DNA of 64,000 bases, taken from positions 1 through 64,000 of the forward strand of contig QVRM01002374.1 of assembly GCA_003439945.1 (NCBI GenBank), in the 5' to 3' direction. A program made the translations under genes and the position numbers. Below the pieces are notes generated by a model, which saw nothing but the letters and a program-made list of their open reading frames with translations, had not been told where the DNA came from and did no database searches. Shown here piece after piece: positions 36,552 to 49,925 of the stretch; position 1 is the stretch's first letter, and every line of letters begins with the position of its first letter. The stretch comes from Dermanyssus gallinae (Eukaryota; Arthropoda; Arachnida; Mesostigmata; Dermanyssidae).

Positions 36552-37023
36552 GCTATTTTAGTTTTCAGTCGATTTTATGTGTGTGTTCTCAGCTGTGTGT
36601 TTGTTGGACGATGTCTTGTCGTGTTCATGTTCCTCCTTCTGTTCCTCCCCCCCCCCGAATGCCATGCCCTCTGGCCTCTGTCTGCCATGTTGTGGATGAG
36701 GTCCCTTTTCTTGTCGTTTGTGTGCGTCTTGCCTGCCACACACAGCGACAATATTTTTCATTTATTGAGTTATCCATCACGTTTGAGTATAGGAAAGCCT
36801 GTGTGTAGGATACTTATTGGCAGCCTCGCCCTCCTCTGTGGAACCCTCCTCATTTCTCGCTGGACGACAGCCTTAGCGATTGTGTGAGTCGTCTTCAATC
36901 GGACGATTTGACGTCAAATGAATCAATCATTGCGAAATCAATTCTGGAAAATGACATAACGACGGGCATGTCATCACCACGTGCGTGCGTGGCTATTGAT
37001 GTACACACGTAGGTACCCAGGGC

Positions 37024-37028
<5 letters not shown>
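34001..37028. other. GTT/CTG- and CAA/CAG-rich stretch
   Basis: No gene called. GTT-type repeats lie at about 34013-34085, 34408-34428, 35345-35430 and 35745-35860, and CAA/CAG repeats at about 36020-36060 and 36215-36255. Frames read as N/S/T/Q-rich protein on one strand and L/V-rich on the other. Segments such as 35890-36134 and 36250-36468 (plus strand) contain some non-repetitive residues and could be parts of UTRs or low-complexity exons, but no splice pattern or domain supports this. (AT)n at about 36530-36552 follows a CT run. Confidence 0.5.
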
Positions 37029-37066
<38 letters not shown>

Positions 37067-38307
37067 GTGTAGTACACACTTTTTTCTTAGCTTCTTATTA
37101 TTAGCCGTCGCTGCGACGCTGGAACTCAATCGATCGTATCAATCAAAGAAGAGTATGTACATATACGCAGATATATATTTAGCGTGGTAATATGTATTTA
37201 GGTGTTTAAACACGTGATTGCCTGTGATATACGTTTATAAGAGCTCACTCAAGAGAGCGAGATTTTTCCTGTGATTCTAAAAATAAATAATAAGTATTAT
37301 GCATTACATTTTGTAAGAGCTTTAGTCACTGAGCGTATCTTTTTGTACCTTTATAAGAAGTACAACATATTCGATTTGTTTGCACTGCGGTTAAAACTAG
37401 CAAACTGCTTATTTGAGCACACAACTTACGATGTACGTGGTGCGGCGTATATGTAGTAATTGATATTAAATCAAAAAAAATAGTAAACCCGAACGATCGA
37501 AAGTATCTGCAGGCTGACAACTGTAGCGCTACGTGGTGACAATGTAGCCAGACCTAATAATAATTACAACTTCGCCCCTGTCGGGCCTGGCAGTTCGTGA
37601 CCATGTGCGGTTAGAAATTGGTTGAATTTATATTATTATTATTATTATTCCTTACTCTCTCTATCTCCCTTTCTCTCAATCTTTCTCTCTCTCGCTTGCT
37701 CTCTTCCGTTTCTTCCATTCTCTCTATCTCGCTGTATCAGTGCTGGTCGATTTCTACCACCAAGTCAAACAAAGTAGCATTAATCATCTGACCACGTCAA
37801 CTTGATCTAATTTCCCGGCGCGTTCCGATACGTGTCAGCGTGTGAGCGACACACTTTGCATGTGCATTGTTGTTGTTGTTTTGGCAATTGTAGTCGTGGG
37901 TTTAATGATCATCGTTAGTATTCATATTGTTATTATTGGGGTGTCATTGGAACTGCAGAGAGACAACGCCAAGATGATGTTAAGTGATCACCGGTGCCCT
38001 ATAATATAATAATAAGACAAGCACTATTGTAGGTAATATATAGTAAATATATAAGTGATCGTGATACTCGTACATATTAATAAAATATCTTTGTTAAAAA
38101 ACAATATTATTATGTGTGTTCCTATTTACTGCCTATAATATTAAGCTACATGTTGTCTTGTGCCATTATCCAGTGCCGTAAAAACTGTTTTTGTTGTTGT
38201 TGCTGCTGCAAGCGCTGAGGCCATTTGTGTGTCCCGCTATGGAACGGGTCGTCATCAGGTTGGCACTGACATCTGACCCTATTAATCGTTTTGTTTCTGT
38301 AACGACG

Positions 38308-38338
<31 letters not shown>

Positions 38339-40423
38339 AGGTTGATGATCGAGATCAGATTGTGAGACAACAACTGTGCTTTGCCTGCAATGAAAGCGAT
38401 ACGCCAGTCGCAGGTAACCAGCCATGTTTAATGCGATCAATCTAGGGACCGTAGGATATTTTTTCACAGCTAATACAAACGCCCCATTGCGGGGCTGAAT
38501 AAATGTTTGGATAATCTAGCTGGGCCAAAACGGCGACTATGTAAACATTCGACTGGCGTACAGCAGTGTTTGGCCGTAGTTTCTGGAATTTAAATTGCGA
38601 TCATTCCTAACTGCCGAACAGTGTGACAGTTACAGCATGACAGCAGGCACTGCGTTTTTGCTCTAGATAACGTACAAGGCATATAGGATGAAATACACAA
38701 GGTGAGCTTTTATGTCAGTAGCAATGATAAAAGAGCACGTTTTGAAGAAGTAATAACCTTGAGTACTCTAGTATCGTGACTATACGTTTCCCAGCTTCAC
38801 GTCAGGCGCATTAATGCTAGCACATCAGGTGCTACAATACTACTGACAACGATGATACATCTTTTTAAATTTGTAAGCTTGTTTATGATGATACATTGCT
38901 ACGACTGTTGCAAAAGAACGACTATAACCTCTACGTCATGATTATCGTAACGTCAGCATACGTATTCGGAGCTCTGGGTACGTCGACTTTATTCCCCTGG
39001 CGTGTTGTGTCCCGTCTCTGTATTTTAAGTGCATTCTCGCCAATATTATGCGGCTAGAGGTGCTGACAAATGAGTCACACCAGTACCGAACATTGTTTGT
39101 ATTTGAACAGATCATATAAATAGCTGTGACGGTAATTCGCATCACCTCGATACGGCCAGAAGGGCCCAGGATGTGAGCGACGCGGTTTCCAACGGAGAAC
39201 ATCAGATTCCTCAAGCATTCTCTTGACGACGAGGACAGTGATGTCATCATCAGCATCAACGACCTATCGTTGGCTCACTGCACGTCACTGCACGTACAAG
39301 GTGCAGTAAACCCTGCCCCTGAAGAAGCGAAGTATCTGGAGTTGAGTCTCTTGCGCGATGCACGTGGAGTGGCGGGTGACGAATTGGCCAACGATCTCTA
39401 CTATGTCTATTTCTACAGCTACAACGACTATAAATAGATTGATTCTTGTGGCTGAGCGCCAAAGTCTAGTGGTAGGTTAACCGACGAACAACCCGAGGGA
39501 CTGCGACCCGTACCGGTTCTTCTGTCTTTTGCTTGCTGTGAAGGCCCTTGCAGCGCGCCTGCATGGCGATATGGTGACGTTGCCGTTTGCGTTGTCTCTA
39601 TGTCGTTATTGTTGCGCCTCTATTGTGCGCCTAGATGTAGTCGCACACCTCCTCACTAGAGGTGGGAAATCCACAGCGCATGCAAGGAGGGACTCTCGCT
39701 AGTTCGTACTTCAGTGGAGAGGCGTACGCAACTTCCCGCTCGGTCGGACTGGACTCTGCTCGATAGACAACCGCAGGATCGACTTCGGCCCGTGAGGCTA
39801 GCACGTCGTCGTGTGGTTAATCTGAGTGCTGATTTAAGCCCTCATTAATCTGGATGCTGATGAAGCAAGAAAACCTCGAGGTGACTGATTCAGAACTGTC
39901 TCGCTCTCTTGTTTTGCATACGTGCATAATGCTTCCAATATCAACACGAACATCCACACTTTATTCGTGGCTTTTGATATCTTAGCCAGGTGATCCACGA
40001 TCTAGCATTCGTTTTTCTATTAAACTAATGCTAAAATGGGAAGTTGGGAGTGGACGCCGGCACTGTGTACGTAGGAATATCTGCGGGTGAATCAGCAGTA
40101 CTTGGTGCTTTTGAGACTCCTGGCAACCTTTTTTTGGCACATAACCGAAATTGGGTTTTAAGTTACTATTTTCACAGGGGTTTGGGGTAGCAAGAACACG
40201 ATCTGCAAAAGTCGCTACCTGCTTGGCTTTTGACGTGTTCGTTTGGCCCGCTTGGGACGACAGCAAGCACAACGACAACAACGTTAACAACAACAATCGT
40301 AGAGCAAGCAACAGCAGCAGTACCTCACCGGAAAAAGCAATGTAGCATCAGCTACCAGATGATGGTGCAACTGAATACATTTTCTATGTGCAGAAAACCG
40401 TCTTAATTAAATCAACTGCAGGA

Positions 40424-40461
<38 letters not shown>

Positions 40462-41596
40462 AAAGTTTATAAATTCGCATAGATTATTAGACGATAAGAC
40501 ACGCCTCCTGTAATGAGCCGTCACGTATATATATATGCGCCATATTTTTTGTCAATTCATTAATTTGGACGACCCGTTACAAGAGCGTTTACGGTATCAT
40601 TTTATTTGCCATATGATATATATATATATATATATATACACACAGGGAGACGCATATACGTCTAGATATATACACATGTGTGTGTATATAAACGTACGGA
40701 AGTGATGACAGAAGGGTTGTAGTAGTAGTAGTGGTAATAGTGCTCGCGCTAAATCAGTAGACAGCGAGCTAATGAGCGACTCCTCCGGTGGCCAACCGCG
40801 TCATGTTATGCAGCAACAGGACGGGATTAGCTGGGACCCGCCGCCGTCGCTGCCGTCATCGGCATGACGCGTCCGTCCGTCGTACGCATGAAGGCGAACA
40901 TGACGAGCAGCAGAACACACGGCGCGGTAGGGATCAAAAGCTGCGGCGATCTGTAATGCTCTTAATGAACGCGGGCGCAATATTGGAACCGTGATGATGG
41001 CGACGACGATGACGTCCGTCCATCCATCCGACGACGACGACGACGACAGCAACTACGGCTGTGTGCACAGAGACAAGCAAGCCATCCACAACCAACACAC
41101 ATCAACACCAAGCCAACCACAGCACTCGATCATTGCTCGCTCGGCATAGCGGTGGCAGAACGGCAGAAAGTCTGCCCCACACCAGACCTCCCCCACTTCG
41201 CGTAGCCCACCATACATACGCCATAGTCCAGACCTGAGCCCCGTAGGCAATGCGTGCCCGCGCGTCTTCCATCGCCGGACTGGCTCGCACGGTCGCTTGC
41301 CCGGCCGATGTTGGTCGCGGTGGCGTTGGCGCATCTGAACGCCGTCCCCCATTCAGCATGCATCAATTCGTCCACACATCGATCACGATAATCAACACAA
41401 TCAATTTCCTGGCCATCAATCAATTTCATCCATCCATACAATCAATCGTTCAGATCTCCTCTGAAGACTCGGCAACCCCTCTACGCATTGCAACTTCGGC
41501 AACTACAACATCAACACCAACAATCACAACAACCAGGAATGCGATTACCTCCAACAACAATAGTTTTAGCAGCAATAATAGTAGTAATAGTAGTAG
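37029..41596. other. Mostly unique non-coding stretch
   Basis: No gene recognised. (AT)n at about 37029-37063, 38307-38334, 40427-40458 and 40615-40638; pyrimidine-rich DNA at about 37645-37735. A weak SINE-like unit may lie at 39455-39530. A 109-codon minus-strand frame at 39982-40311 begins with a hydrophobic leader-like run (MLALRLLLLTLLSLCLLSSQAG), but that part is largely encoded by GTT/CTG-type repeats. At 41100-41350 a GC-rich block is open in several frames of both strands, which points to base composition and not to coding. Confidence 0.5.
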
Positions 41597-41615
41597 TAAT
41601 AGTCGTAGTAGTTTG
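41597..41615. repeat. Left target-site duplication of SINE dimer
   Basis: TAATAGTCGTAGTAGTTTG, repeated exactly at 42006-42024. It lies in a TAG/TAA-type microsatellite. Confidence 0.75.
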
Positions 41616-41624
41616 GGTAAGTCG

Positions 41625-41803
41625 TCAAGCCCGGTGGCGTGGTGGCTTAAGTCTGCGGCCTCGCAGCCGGAGGAGACACATAGGTGCGCGGGTTCGAGCC
41701 CCACCGTTGCACATTTGTATTTATGGGGGTCCGTCTATGAAGCAATGTGAAAAACAGTACCGTGGACGTTAAATCTTGGCTGAGGGTCAGCCCAAAAACT
41801 TTA
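41625..41803 (+). mobile_element. tRNA-derived SINE, copy 1
   Basis: Starts near TCAAGCCCGGTGGCG. A box TGGCGTGGTGG at 41635-41645 and B box GGTTCGAGCCC at 41691-41701 are near-consensus. The tRNA-unrelated body contains ACCGTTGCACATTTGTA, TATGGGGGTC, GTCTATGAAGCAATG and a 3' part ending GGTCAGCCCAAAAACTT. It is transcribed by RNA polymerase III if active and needs a LINE for mobility. The related copies at 41817 and 59838 define a family. Confidence 0.85.
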
Positions 41804-41816
41804 GTTTGGGTAAGTC

Positions 41817-41999
41817 GGGCCCGGTGGCGTGGTGCATTCGTCTGCGCCTCGCGACCGGAGGAGACAAATAGGTGCGCGGGTTCAAGCCCCACCGTTGCAC
41901 ATTTGTACTTATGGGGGTCATCCGTCTATGAAGCAATGTAAAAAGCAGCACCATGGACGTTAAATCTTGGCTGAGGGTCAGCCCGAAAACTTGACTTTT
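41817..41999 (+). mobile_element. tRNA-derived SINE, copy 2 (tandem)
   Basis: Same family and orientation as copy 1, with a period of 193 bp (GTTTGGGTAAGTCG begins both units at 41611 and 41804). A box TGGCGTGGTGC at 41825-41835; B box GGTTCAAGCCC at 41879-41889. It ends GGTCAGCCCGAAAACTTGAC followed by T5. The pair shares one outer target duplication, so it behaves as a dimeric insertion. Confidence 0.85.
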
Positions 42000-42005
42000 T
42001 AGTAA

Positions 42006-42024
42006 TAATAGTCGTAGTAGTTTG
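42006..42024. repeat. Right target-site duplication of SINE dimer
   Basis: An exact 19-bp copy of 41597-41615. Confidence 0.75.
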
Positions 42025-43155
42025 TGTGAAAGAAAGGAATGGCGGCTTTGAACCTGGAAAACTGCTGCTGCAGCTGTTACTTAAGCGCAACACTTCTCTG
42101 GCACTGCTATGATGTGCAGGCTCGATTGCCGGTTCGTTTCTGCGTGCGGATCCCTATATCTTGTGTTTAAAGACGTCAGGAGTGTAGACTAGTCTAGCAC
42201 TGTATTCCCTCATAAATGTGCAACAGTTCTAGGGGTTCAGAAACCTACCGGTAAGAGTGTCTGACCATCGTTGGTTGAAAAGGGGTTATTTTTAGTTGGA
42301 ATAGTTGGATTTAGTTAAGTAGCGGCAGCCGACGCAGTAGTTCACCATAAAGCCAGCGTCAATCAATATGAACGATATCTTGTCAACGGTCGTCGCCAAA
42401 TGCCGACGCTGAACGTGAAAATACCGTCGTTTCCATAACGGTGCCGTTGATACGATGATACACGCGTGTATGTTTGTGTACAAACGTACACGTCGATTCA
42501 CGTATAAGGATATAGGCAAATAAGAGAAAAATTCGTATTTTTCACCCTATAAGCGGATTATCGAAAATTAACTTGCCCTATCCCTCCGCTTTTCACGCTC
42601 CCTACCTCCGGGGCAACAACCATCCCGTGTGTTGGGCCCTTGACAGCTACTGTGCCACTAGACAAGAGGCTGGAATGAGGAGAACAACACGACCATTAGA
42701 GCAATTAATGCGTTTGGATTAACTGAACAGGAGACAGCATCTAGTTGATGCAGTATCCTATCCGGTTCAGGCCGCTGTCTAGACGGAACACAAATGTTTT
42801 TTTAGTTTTTGTGTTAATTAAAATTAGGCGTAATTAAGCCTATCATTTATAGTTAGTTGGAGGCATGTGCTAAATTGAGTTGGCCTAACTACGTTTCTCG
42901 GTCCTCCGTTAATGACCTTTGCATGGAAGATGTTTTTTAGAAGAGGTAAATACATGCTTTGCGTGGCATGCAAACGCAACTGCAGGACTAACCGTTTGTG
43001 GCCATTAGATGGTTTGTGCTCGGTTTATGTCGCTCTGCACATGGATATACTTTCAAAGTCACTGAGAATGTTATTTTAGTCCACTCAAAGTGTGTTAAGA
43101 GCAAACGTGTAGCTTGGCGTGCAACTGGCGTGAAAATAAAAATCTATTTAAAAAG

Positions 43156-43192
<37 letters not shown>

Positions 43193-44697
43193 AAACAAAT
43201 CTATTTAAAAAGTTTGTTTTTATATAAATTATGTATGTTATTTTTATATATGCGTTTGCATATAGTTTGATTGTTTACTGTCGGGAGGACGTGCTACTAA
43301 TACATACTGCGTGATTATTACGAAAAACTCATGCAGACTCGACAACTTTGCGTGCAATCCGCTCGTGCAGTTGGACTTGGTGGAGGCTTGGCGAATATTG
43401 AGGAAAGCGAAAAATGTGGTCACCGGAGCCTTTTTCGGTTGTTCTACCAGAACGATATGACAACTGGACTAATCTGATTACTCCTCGTGTACCGTTATGT
43501 ATTACGCTCGTTCGTTACCGATTATTACAATGCTCTGTTACGTCACGTTGACGCCACATTTCGACTGCTGTTTCTGTGCCAAGCGTCTCGCGCGTTACGA
43601 AGAGAGGAGGCGCATTTTCCCTGCAGAGGCGTCTTGCTATCCGACATTACGCCGAAGGTGTGACACACACACACACACACACACGAACACTCACATGCTT
43701 ACGCTTATACAGGTATGTGAAAAGTATATATCTATATATGTCGAAAGTGACAAATCACCAAGTAGGAAGTATCCAAAGGAAAGAGATTTAGCTATAGATG
43801 GAGTGGTGTAGCAGCAGCAGCCGAATGTGGGTAGGCTCTCAATTTGTCATCGCCGACGCACTACGATGCCACGATCCAGCCATGATGGCGATGATGATTA
43901 TGATGGTGGCCGTGTATGACGCCGAGGCCAGCAGCAGCAACAACAACAACAACAACAACAAACGAACATTTTTGGAGGGCTCTCTTTTCTTTCATCAGGA
44001 TGTTCGGCGCGTCGCGTCGTCTGCCAGCGTTTAGCGTCGTCAGGCTACGTGGGCTTGAATCAGAGAATAGCGCCTCTCTCCTTCAACGCCCGCTTCGCCC
44101 TGCTTCTCCTCGAGGGGAAGCTCGATTTTTTTTCGAGGGCAAGCGCTGACCGACGACAGCAAGGTAAAACAGCAGTTGACAGCGGATCTAAATAATCGGT
44201 AACAATGATAACATATAGTATGGAAGCGGCTGGGAGTTGTTACCAGCTACAACAACAACAACGTCGATGATGATGATGATGATGATGATGCTGATGGTGA
44301 TTGCAATGATGTTGATGTTTGCGATGCTGATGGCGATGGTGATGATGATGATAATGATGATGATTGTCGTGATGGAGAGGTGGTTGATGATGGTTGATCG
44401 AGAAAATGCACGTCGGCCAGGGAGCAACAGATCGCCGCGTAGCGAGCGCTAAGATGAAGCAAAGGCCTCCTCGAGGCAAAGCGACAGATCGATTGAGGTT
44501 GAGACGGATGATTGACGAGATGAGAGCAGTGCTGCGACCAAGGCTGCACAAGAAAGAACAAACGCCTTCACAAGGGGGGGACAAACAGGAGCTGAATAAT
44601 GATGAGGAGAGAATTTGAGTCGTATACCGAGAGCAATACAGAGATGAAGGCACGCTAAATCGAGCCACGACGAAAAGGGCTCACAATCGAGACAACA

Positions 44698-44760
<63 letters not shown>

Positions 44761-45301
44761 GAGCGAGCAAGTCAGCGAGAAAACGGGAGCGAAAAACCAG
44801 TTACAATTATTACAGACTCTCCTTTTCCATTTTTTTATAATGATTTTTCACCTCTCTTTTTCTAGAACGCTATCGTCCATCTTACGGCGGGCCTTGCCTT
44901 GCTTTCGATTCCATTGGCAGCAACAGCAGCAACAACAACAACAGCAGCAGCAGCAACAACGACAGCAACACTAACAGCAGTCGTCTGCAGTGTTGTTTTA
45001 GACTAGTCAGGGCAATTAGTTCATTCATAGACTGAAGATTGATTGATTGGTGGAGTGGTGCTGTTGACTTGTGCACGCCCGTCTCCGCCGACATTTCTAG
45101 CGTAACGCAACGACCATACTGGCGCAAACTACGTTGCAAACCGACACACCACACTGCGTACAGTCTAGATACAGTTCAATAACATGACGCTTCGTCCTTC
45201 GCTCTGTCCGTTGAGCAAGCAAGATTGCAGGCCCGTCTACTTTTTATAACAGGTGACCCAAAAGTCAAATACAAGTATCGACGAAATGCTCACCTGTAAT
45301 C

Positions 45302-45339
<38 letters not shown>

Positions 45340-45937
45340 AGCCATCGGTTGGGATTCAGCTATTTCTACAAATGTGCTCCAAAGGTTACACAGTGTTGAT
45401 CTCTTTATATATAAGTATAATCAGGGGTTTCTCACTCAGGAGAAGGATTAATCAGTCAATATAAATTAACGTCGTCTTAGCCAAACAGCGTACAATAGTA
45501 AAATTCCCGTCCAGAGTATATGGCGAAGCAGTAGGCGGAACGTAAACTGCCAACGTCGCTTGATTCGACGAGGCTCGATCCGTTTTAGACTGAGCGCACT
45601 GCTTTATCGGTTTCTCTGCATCGCTAGCAATATATACTTATATTTAGAAGAACATCCTTCGAAGCAACCGGCCGATTAGCCCAGCATCATTTCACGCCTA
45701 ATTTGGATGATTCTGGGGCAGAGAGCCTATCAGAGCAGTGTGAGGTGGGTGCGCCTGAATTGACCCTAGGTAATTGTCTCATTTCGATCGCCAGTGCCGC
45801 CTACCGATGCTTTAGTCACTTAAATCTCACTTGTAGGCTTTGTTTTTATGCGCACATAATTGGCCACTCGAAAATAAATATCCGTTGCGGATCCAGGTGC
45901 ACGACTAACAACCTGAAAGGTAGTACACAATGGAAAA

Positions 45938-45971
<34 letters not shown>

Positions 45972-48349
45972 GCGTGTGTGTGTTGTCAGTATGCTTCACC
46001 TTCTACTATCCCGGCGTAACTGTTCGAACACACGAACTGTGTCTATCTGCATGTGAGACTCTCTCTCTCTCTCTCTCACCCTTTCTCTCTCAGAGTATAG
46101 CTGTATAAGTGTAGAACAATTTTATGATGAACAGCAGCCTACAAGACGACAAAGTTCGACGAGCAAATCGAGAACCAGCCATTTTCGAGGGGGATACGAT
46201 TATTACGCGTGGCTGATGTTGGTGAAAGCATGATGAGCCTAGGCGCCTGTGAAACCAACCGACGATCCTGCCCATACGGGATCCTGGTGTCCAGGTCAAA
46301 CCAAGCTACCAGCAGCGGAGCGGCAACGCCAGCAGCAGTAGAGAGAGAATAGTGTCTTAGGGCATAGTAGAGACAGCATTTTAGGGAGACGCGACCGCGT
46401 GTAGAAGAACAGGATCGGGGGAGAGAACGCTTCTTTTCGTTCTCGTCGATCTGTGCCAGGTTGTTCGTGACAACGAGACGCGTGCAACGAGCTAACCACG
46501 AACAGCAGCAGCAACAACAACAAGAGTCGCGCACGAAACCTAACGAACGCCCAAACCGAGCTACAGCCGGGCAGAGTGAAGACGACAGGCGGATTTCTGC
46601 ATCGAGGCGAACGCTGAGCGTGGTCTCTAGGCGGCAGCAGCAACAGCAGCAGCAGAGGCGGCGGAAACTGCTTTAGCCGCCCAACACAAAGGGGTGAACA
46701 GGACGTGCCTCTGCGTTTCGTTCGAACACGGCGAAGCTACGGTTGGCCGTGACATTGATCTTACTCACGCTGCTGCTGCTGCCGCTGCTACTGTTGTTTG
46801 TACTGCCCTCTCGTCTTGCCGGTCTTGCGTGAACGATCTTGCTTTCGTTCGAGAGTGCTTCGCTTATCAACGCCGTGCGAGAGAAGAAAAAAAGCCTATA
46901 CAACCACTGTTGTGCTGGACTAAGGCAAAAGCAGTGTGGTGGCGTTGTTTGAACCACACACACCACAATGATAGTCGGTCGGACGCATCACCATTTTCAG
47001 CGCTCTCCATACGAGGGACGACCTAATCCCATCCAGCTTGCTGCTATTTCGACTGGACCGGCTAGGCAGACAGTGCAGACGAGCCGTTACTATATATACA
47101 TATATCATGTAACATGCTGGTCATTCTTTTGCAAACGGTGTCTACCCACACGTCAAAGTCGGGTGTAACTGATGATCTTCCAAATGTTTCAGACGTTTTT
47201 ACACTTGCGCAGTAATATATATATATATATATATATATATGGATTTGGACTCATACGCACGAATGTGGTCGTCGTTTGGTGACAGAAACCGTGTCAATGC
47301 CTTTTGAATTAGGATGCTTTAAATTTCTATTGTGATGGCTCTCGGCTAAATCTAGAGATGTCAACAATTTGCAACAGACGGCCGCGTGATCATCCGTTTG
47401 CACCCACATGCGTATCAGTATAGTATGTAAGGAGGCGTCCTATGCGTATACCTACCTATATGTGCATCCAGTATGTAAATAGCTATGTAGGAAAGTGTAT
47501 ATAAGTAAGTGTGTGTTTGTGCGTCTGCACATATGTACACATAGGTGTTTATGCAGTCAGCGGAGTAACATAAGCGGAGAGCTTCGCTTTCTCGTTTGCC
47601 GCTCGTTGTGGCGAAAGAGCCGACCCGAATCAGCTGCCTCAATGATTCTACGGTCGGTATCTTCTTGCGGTCGAGCAATAAAGCGAAACAAACCATCATC
47701 ATCATCATCATTATGATCACCCGTAGATGTGCCCAGTGTAAACTTCAACGAGACAAAGGTTAAAAGCAACAGGGAACTGGGGTCCACTGTTGCGAAAAGC
47801 GCCGTGTGCTATCGATGCACTGCGCCAACCAACCAACGATAGATCCCTCCAACTCGGCTACTACGAGTCTGCAGACTCGTCGACTGTGCTGTCGAGAATA
47901 TCGTGGCTAGCCGGCATTGAGCCAGTCGCTCGACTGTCGCTCGACCAGGCTGTCTGAACTTCTGATTGACAGACGAGAGAATCATATTTGAGGTGTTCCT
48001 CTAGGTTCCGAACAAACAGTTCCAACTCGGTGAGCAGCTACAGCATCTGATTATGACCATCATTGTCATAATCATCATCATCGTCATCATTATAATGATG
48101 ATGACGACGATGAGGATGAGGATAATGACGAAAGTGGTGGGTGAGGCCGCGGGTAGAGAGCTTGCAGCTCATATAGCTGCAAGTGAGGTAACGAGTGAGT
48201 GTGAGGCGATACTGATGAAAATAATAATAATCGTATAATCGTAATCATGCTGAGTGATAAGCGTGACCGGTAACGGCAACGGAAGCGGGGTCGCCTATGC
48301 AGCTTGTCCATCGCTCCCTACCCACCTTCGTTCTCTAACATTTCCACCA

Positions 48350-48352
<3 letters not shown>
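42025..48352. other. Non-coding stretch with many microsatellites
   Basis: No gene recognised. (AT)n tracts lie at about 43160-43188, 44701-44755, 45303-45336, 45939-45970 and 47213-47240; CA at about 43663-43684; CAA at about 43938-43962; GAT arrays at about 44262-44290 and 44338-44365; CAG/CAA at about 44918-44975, 46503-46530 and 46634-46660; CT at about 46058-46078; ATC at about 47694-47712 and 48070-48090. A small inverted repeat, ACAGGTGA / TCACCTGT, brackets 45249-45298. Frames are repeat-driven. Confidence 0.55.
44701..44755. repeat. (TA)n microsatellite
   Basis: About 55 bp of TA dinucleotide. Confidence 0.95.

Positions 48353-48401
<49 letters not shown>
48353..48401. repeat. (AT)n microsatellite on the 5' side of a SINE
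   Basis: An uninterrupted AT tract of about 49 bp that abuts the start of the SINE at 48402. Confidence 0.95.
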
Positions 48402-48404
<3 letters not shown>

Positions 48405-48651
48405 GTGTGGTCTAGGGGGCTTGTCGTCTACTGGGGTGTCGCAGGTTCGATCCCTGTTGTTGATCGAATTTTGTTTGAACGATGCACATTGAGCGCTGAG
48501 AGTCAGAGACCATGCTCCTGCAAGGGTCATTGGAGGAACCCTAGGTACTGCAACATAACCGCTCTAAGCCGCTATAAGGGCACCTAGTAACAAATGGAGA
48601 CATGTGCATTTAGGTATGCATGTCAAGCAAATAATTACGGTGTATTTAAAA

Positions 48652-48655
<4 letters not shown>
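48402..48655 (+). mobile_element. tRNA-derived SINE, second family
   Basis: A box TGGTCTAGGGG at 48408-48418 and B box GGTTCGATCCC at 48444-48454, 26 bp apart, are close to tRNA consensus. The body to about 48655 has no open frame of note and ends in an A-rich TTTAAAAAAAATTATA stretch. It is bordered on both sides by (AT)n (48353-48401 and 48656-48704). The body differs from the family at 41.6 and 59.8 kb. Confidence 0.65.

Positions 48656-48704
<49 letters not shown>
48656..48704. repeat. (TA)n microsatellite on the 3' side of a SINE
   Basis: About 48 bp of TA, mirroring the tract on the other side of the element. Confidence 0.95.
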
Positions 48705-48705
<1 letters not shown>

Positions 48706-49058
48706 GTCGTTTTAGATCCTGTCCTGCATATATTTACGTTCGGTCGTCGGTCTCCTTCTGCAGCCACAGTAGCAGCCATCGATACCACCCATGAAACTGT
48801 TCTAACGGACAGTCCGTAGAGCAACTGCATAAGCCGGCGTTATCATCTTACATATACGTCAACCTCATTAATCGACTCCACCAATACAGCATGCGATAAT
48901 CAGCATCGTTTGTTTCCCTATTGAATTTTGCTTGTTTGCTGTAGTAGCGGCAAACAAATATGACATACCACAGTTATGGCATTTAGCGGCAAAATTAGGA
49001 TAAATAATATGTACATGTATATATGATATCTTGCCAATACCAGCTTTGTCGCTGCATG

Positions 49059-49104
<46 letters not shown>

Positions 49105-49807
49105 CATATCCAAGTAGGCAAATTAACGAATATTTATTATGCATAAACGATTATCGGAATCTGATGTTGATCAGACTGGACTTTCCGCGGTATTTGTTTT
49201 CACAAGACATCATTTCCCGTTTAACAGCTTGACCCCAAAACAAACGAACCCGAATTCCAACGAGAGTTATCGTCGATAACGGAAAACTCCGGAGTCGAGG
49301 AGAGAGAAGTTACGGCAGTGGCAGTGCAGTTGTAGCTGATCTCGATTCGAACAGTATGAACTAGCCTGACCGCGCACACTAGCGCACTTCACCACGGGTG
49401 GCGAGATTTGGCGGCGCTGATATAAACTAATCATAACGAGACCATTCAGCCATTGCGAACCGTATCAATTGCGTTTTTTCTTGGGGGGGGGGGCTATAGA
49501 AAATTTGCTGCCTAATTTTACACAAATCTACGCACGGATGCATGTAGTGCGAATTAATTATGAATACAGACACACGTATAAACATATCTTCTTTGACGGT
49601 GGGGAGTGGAGAAGATTAGCTGGAACTCTGCCACGGAGAGTCTCGGGTTCGATGACGGCACGACACATGCCGTTTTAAAGTGGCCTTTTTCAAGATTTAG
49701 AAATTTGTGTTCAACTTATGATAGAGCAAAAACAATATATATATACATATATATATATACGCGAGTCCGTGCATAAATGGTTTAATGCCAGCCTTCGTAG
49801 CTACCTG

Positions 49808-49845
<38 letters not shown>

Positions 49846-49883
49846 TGTTACCAAAAGTCTCTGTGAGATCAAGGGAATAAACA

Positions 49884-49925
<42 letters not shown>

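Noticed and set aside
39982..40311. Minus-strand frame with a signal-peptide-like start
   Set aside because: The hydrophobic leader is encoded largely by GTT/CTG-type repeats. The following residues show no family and there is no supporting promoter or splice evidence.
41053..41441. Three overlapping minus-strand frames in a GC-rich block, plus a 166-codon plus-strand frame into the SINE
   Set aside because: Openness in several registers at once reflects stop-poor GC-rich DNA. The plus-strand frame ends inside SINE sequence.
45249..45298. ACAGGTGA...TCACCTGT as a tiny MITE
   Set aside because: Eight-bp ends over 50 bp with no target duplication and no second copy seen. Too weak.
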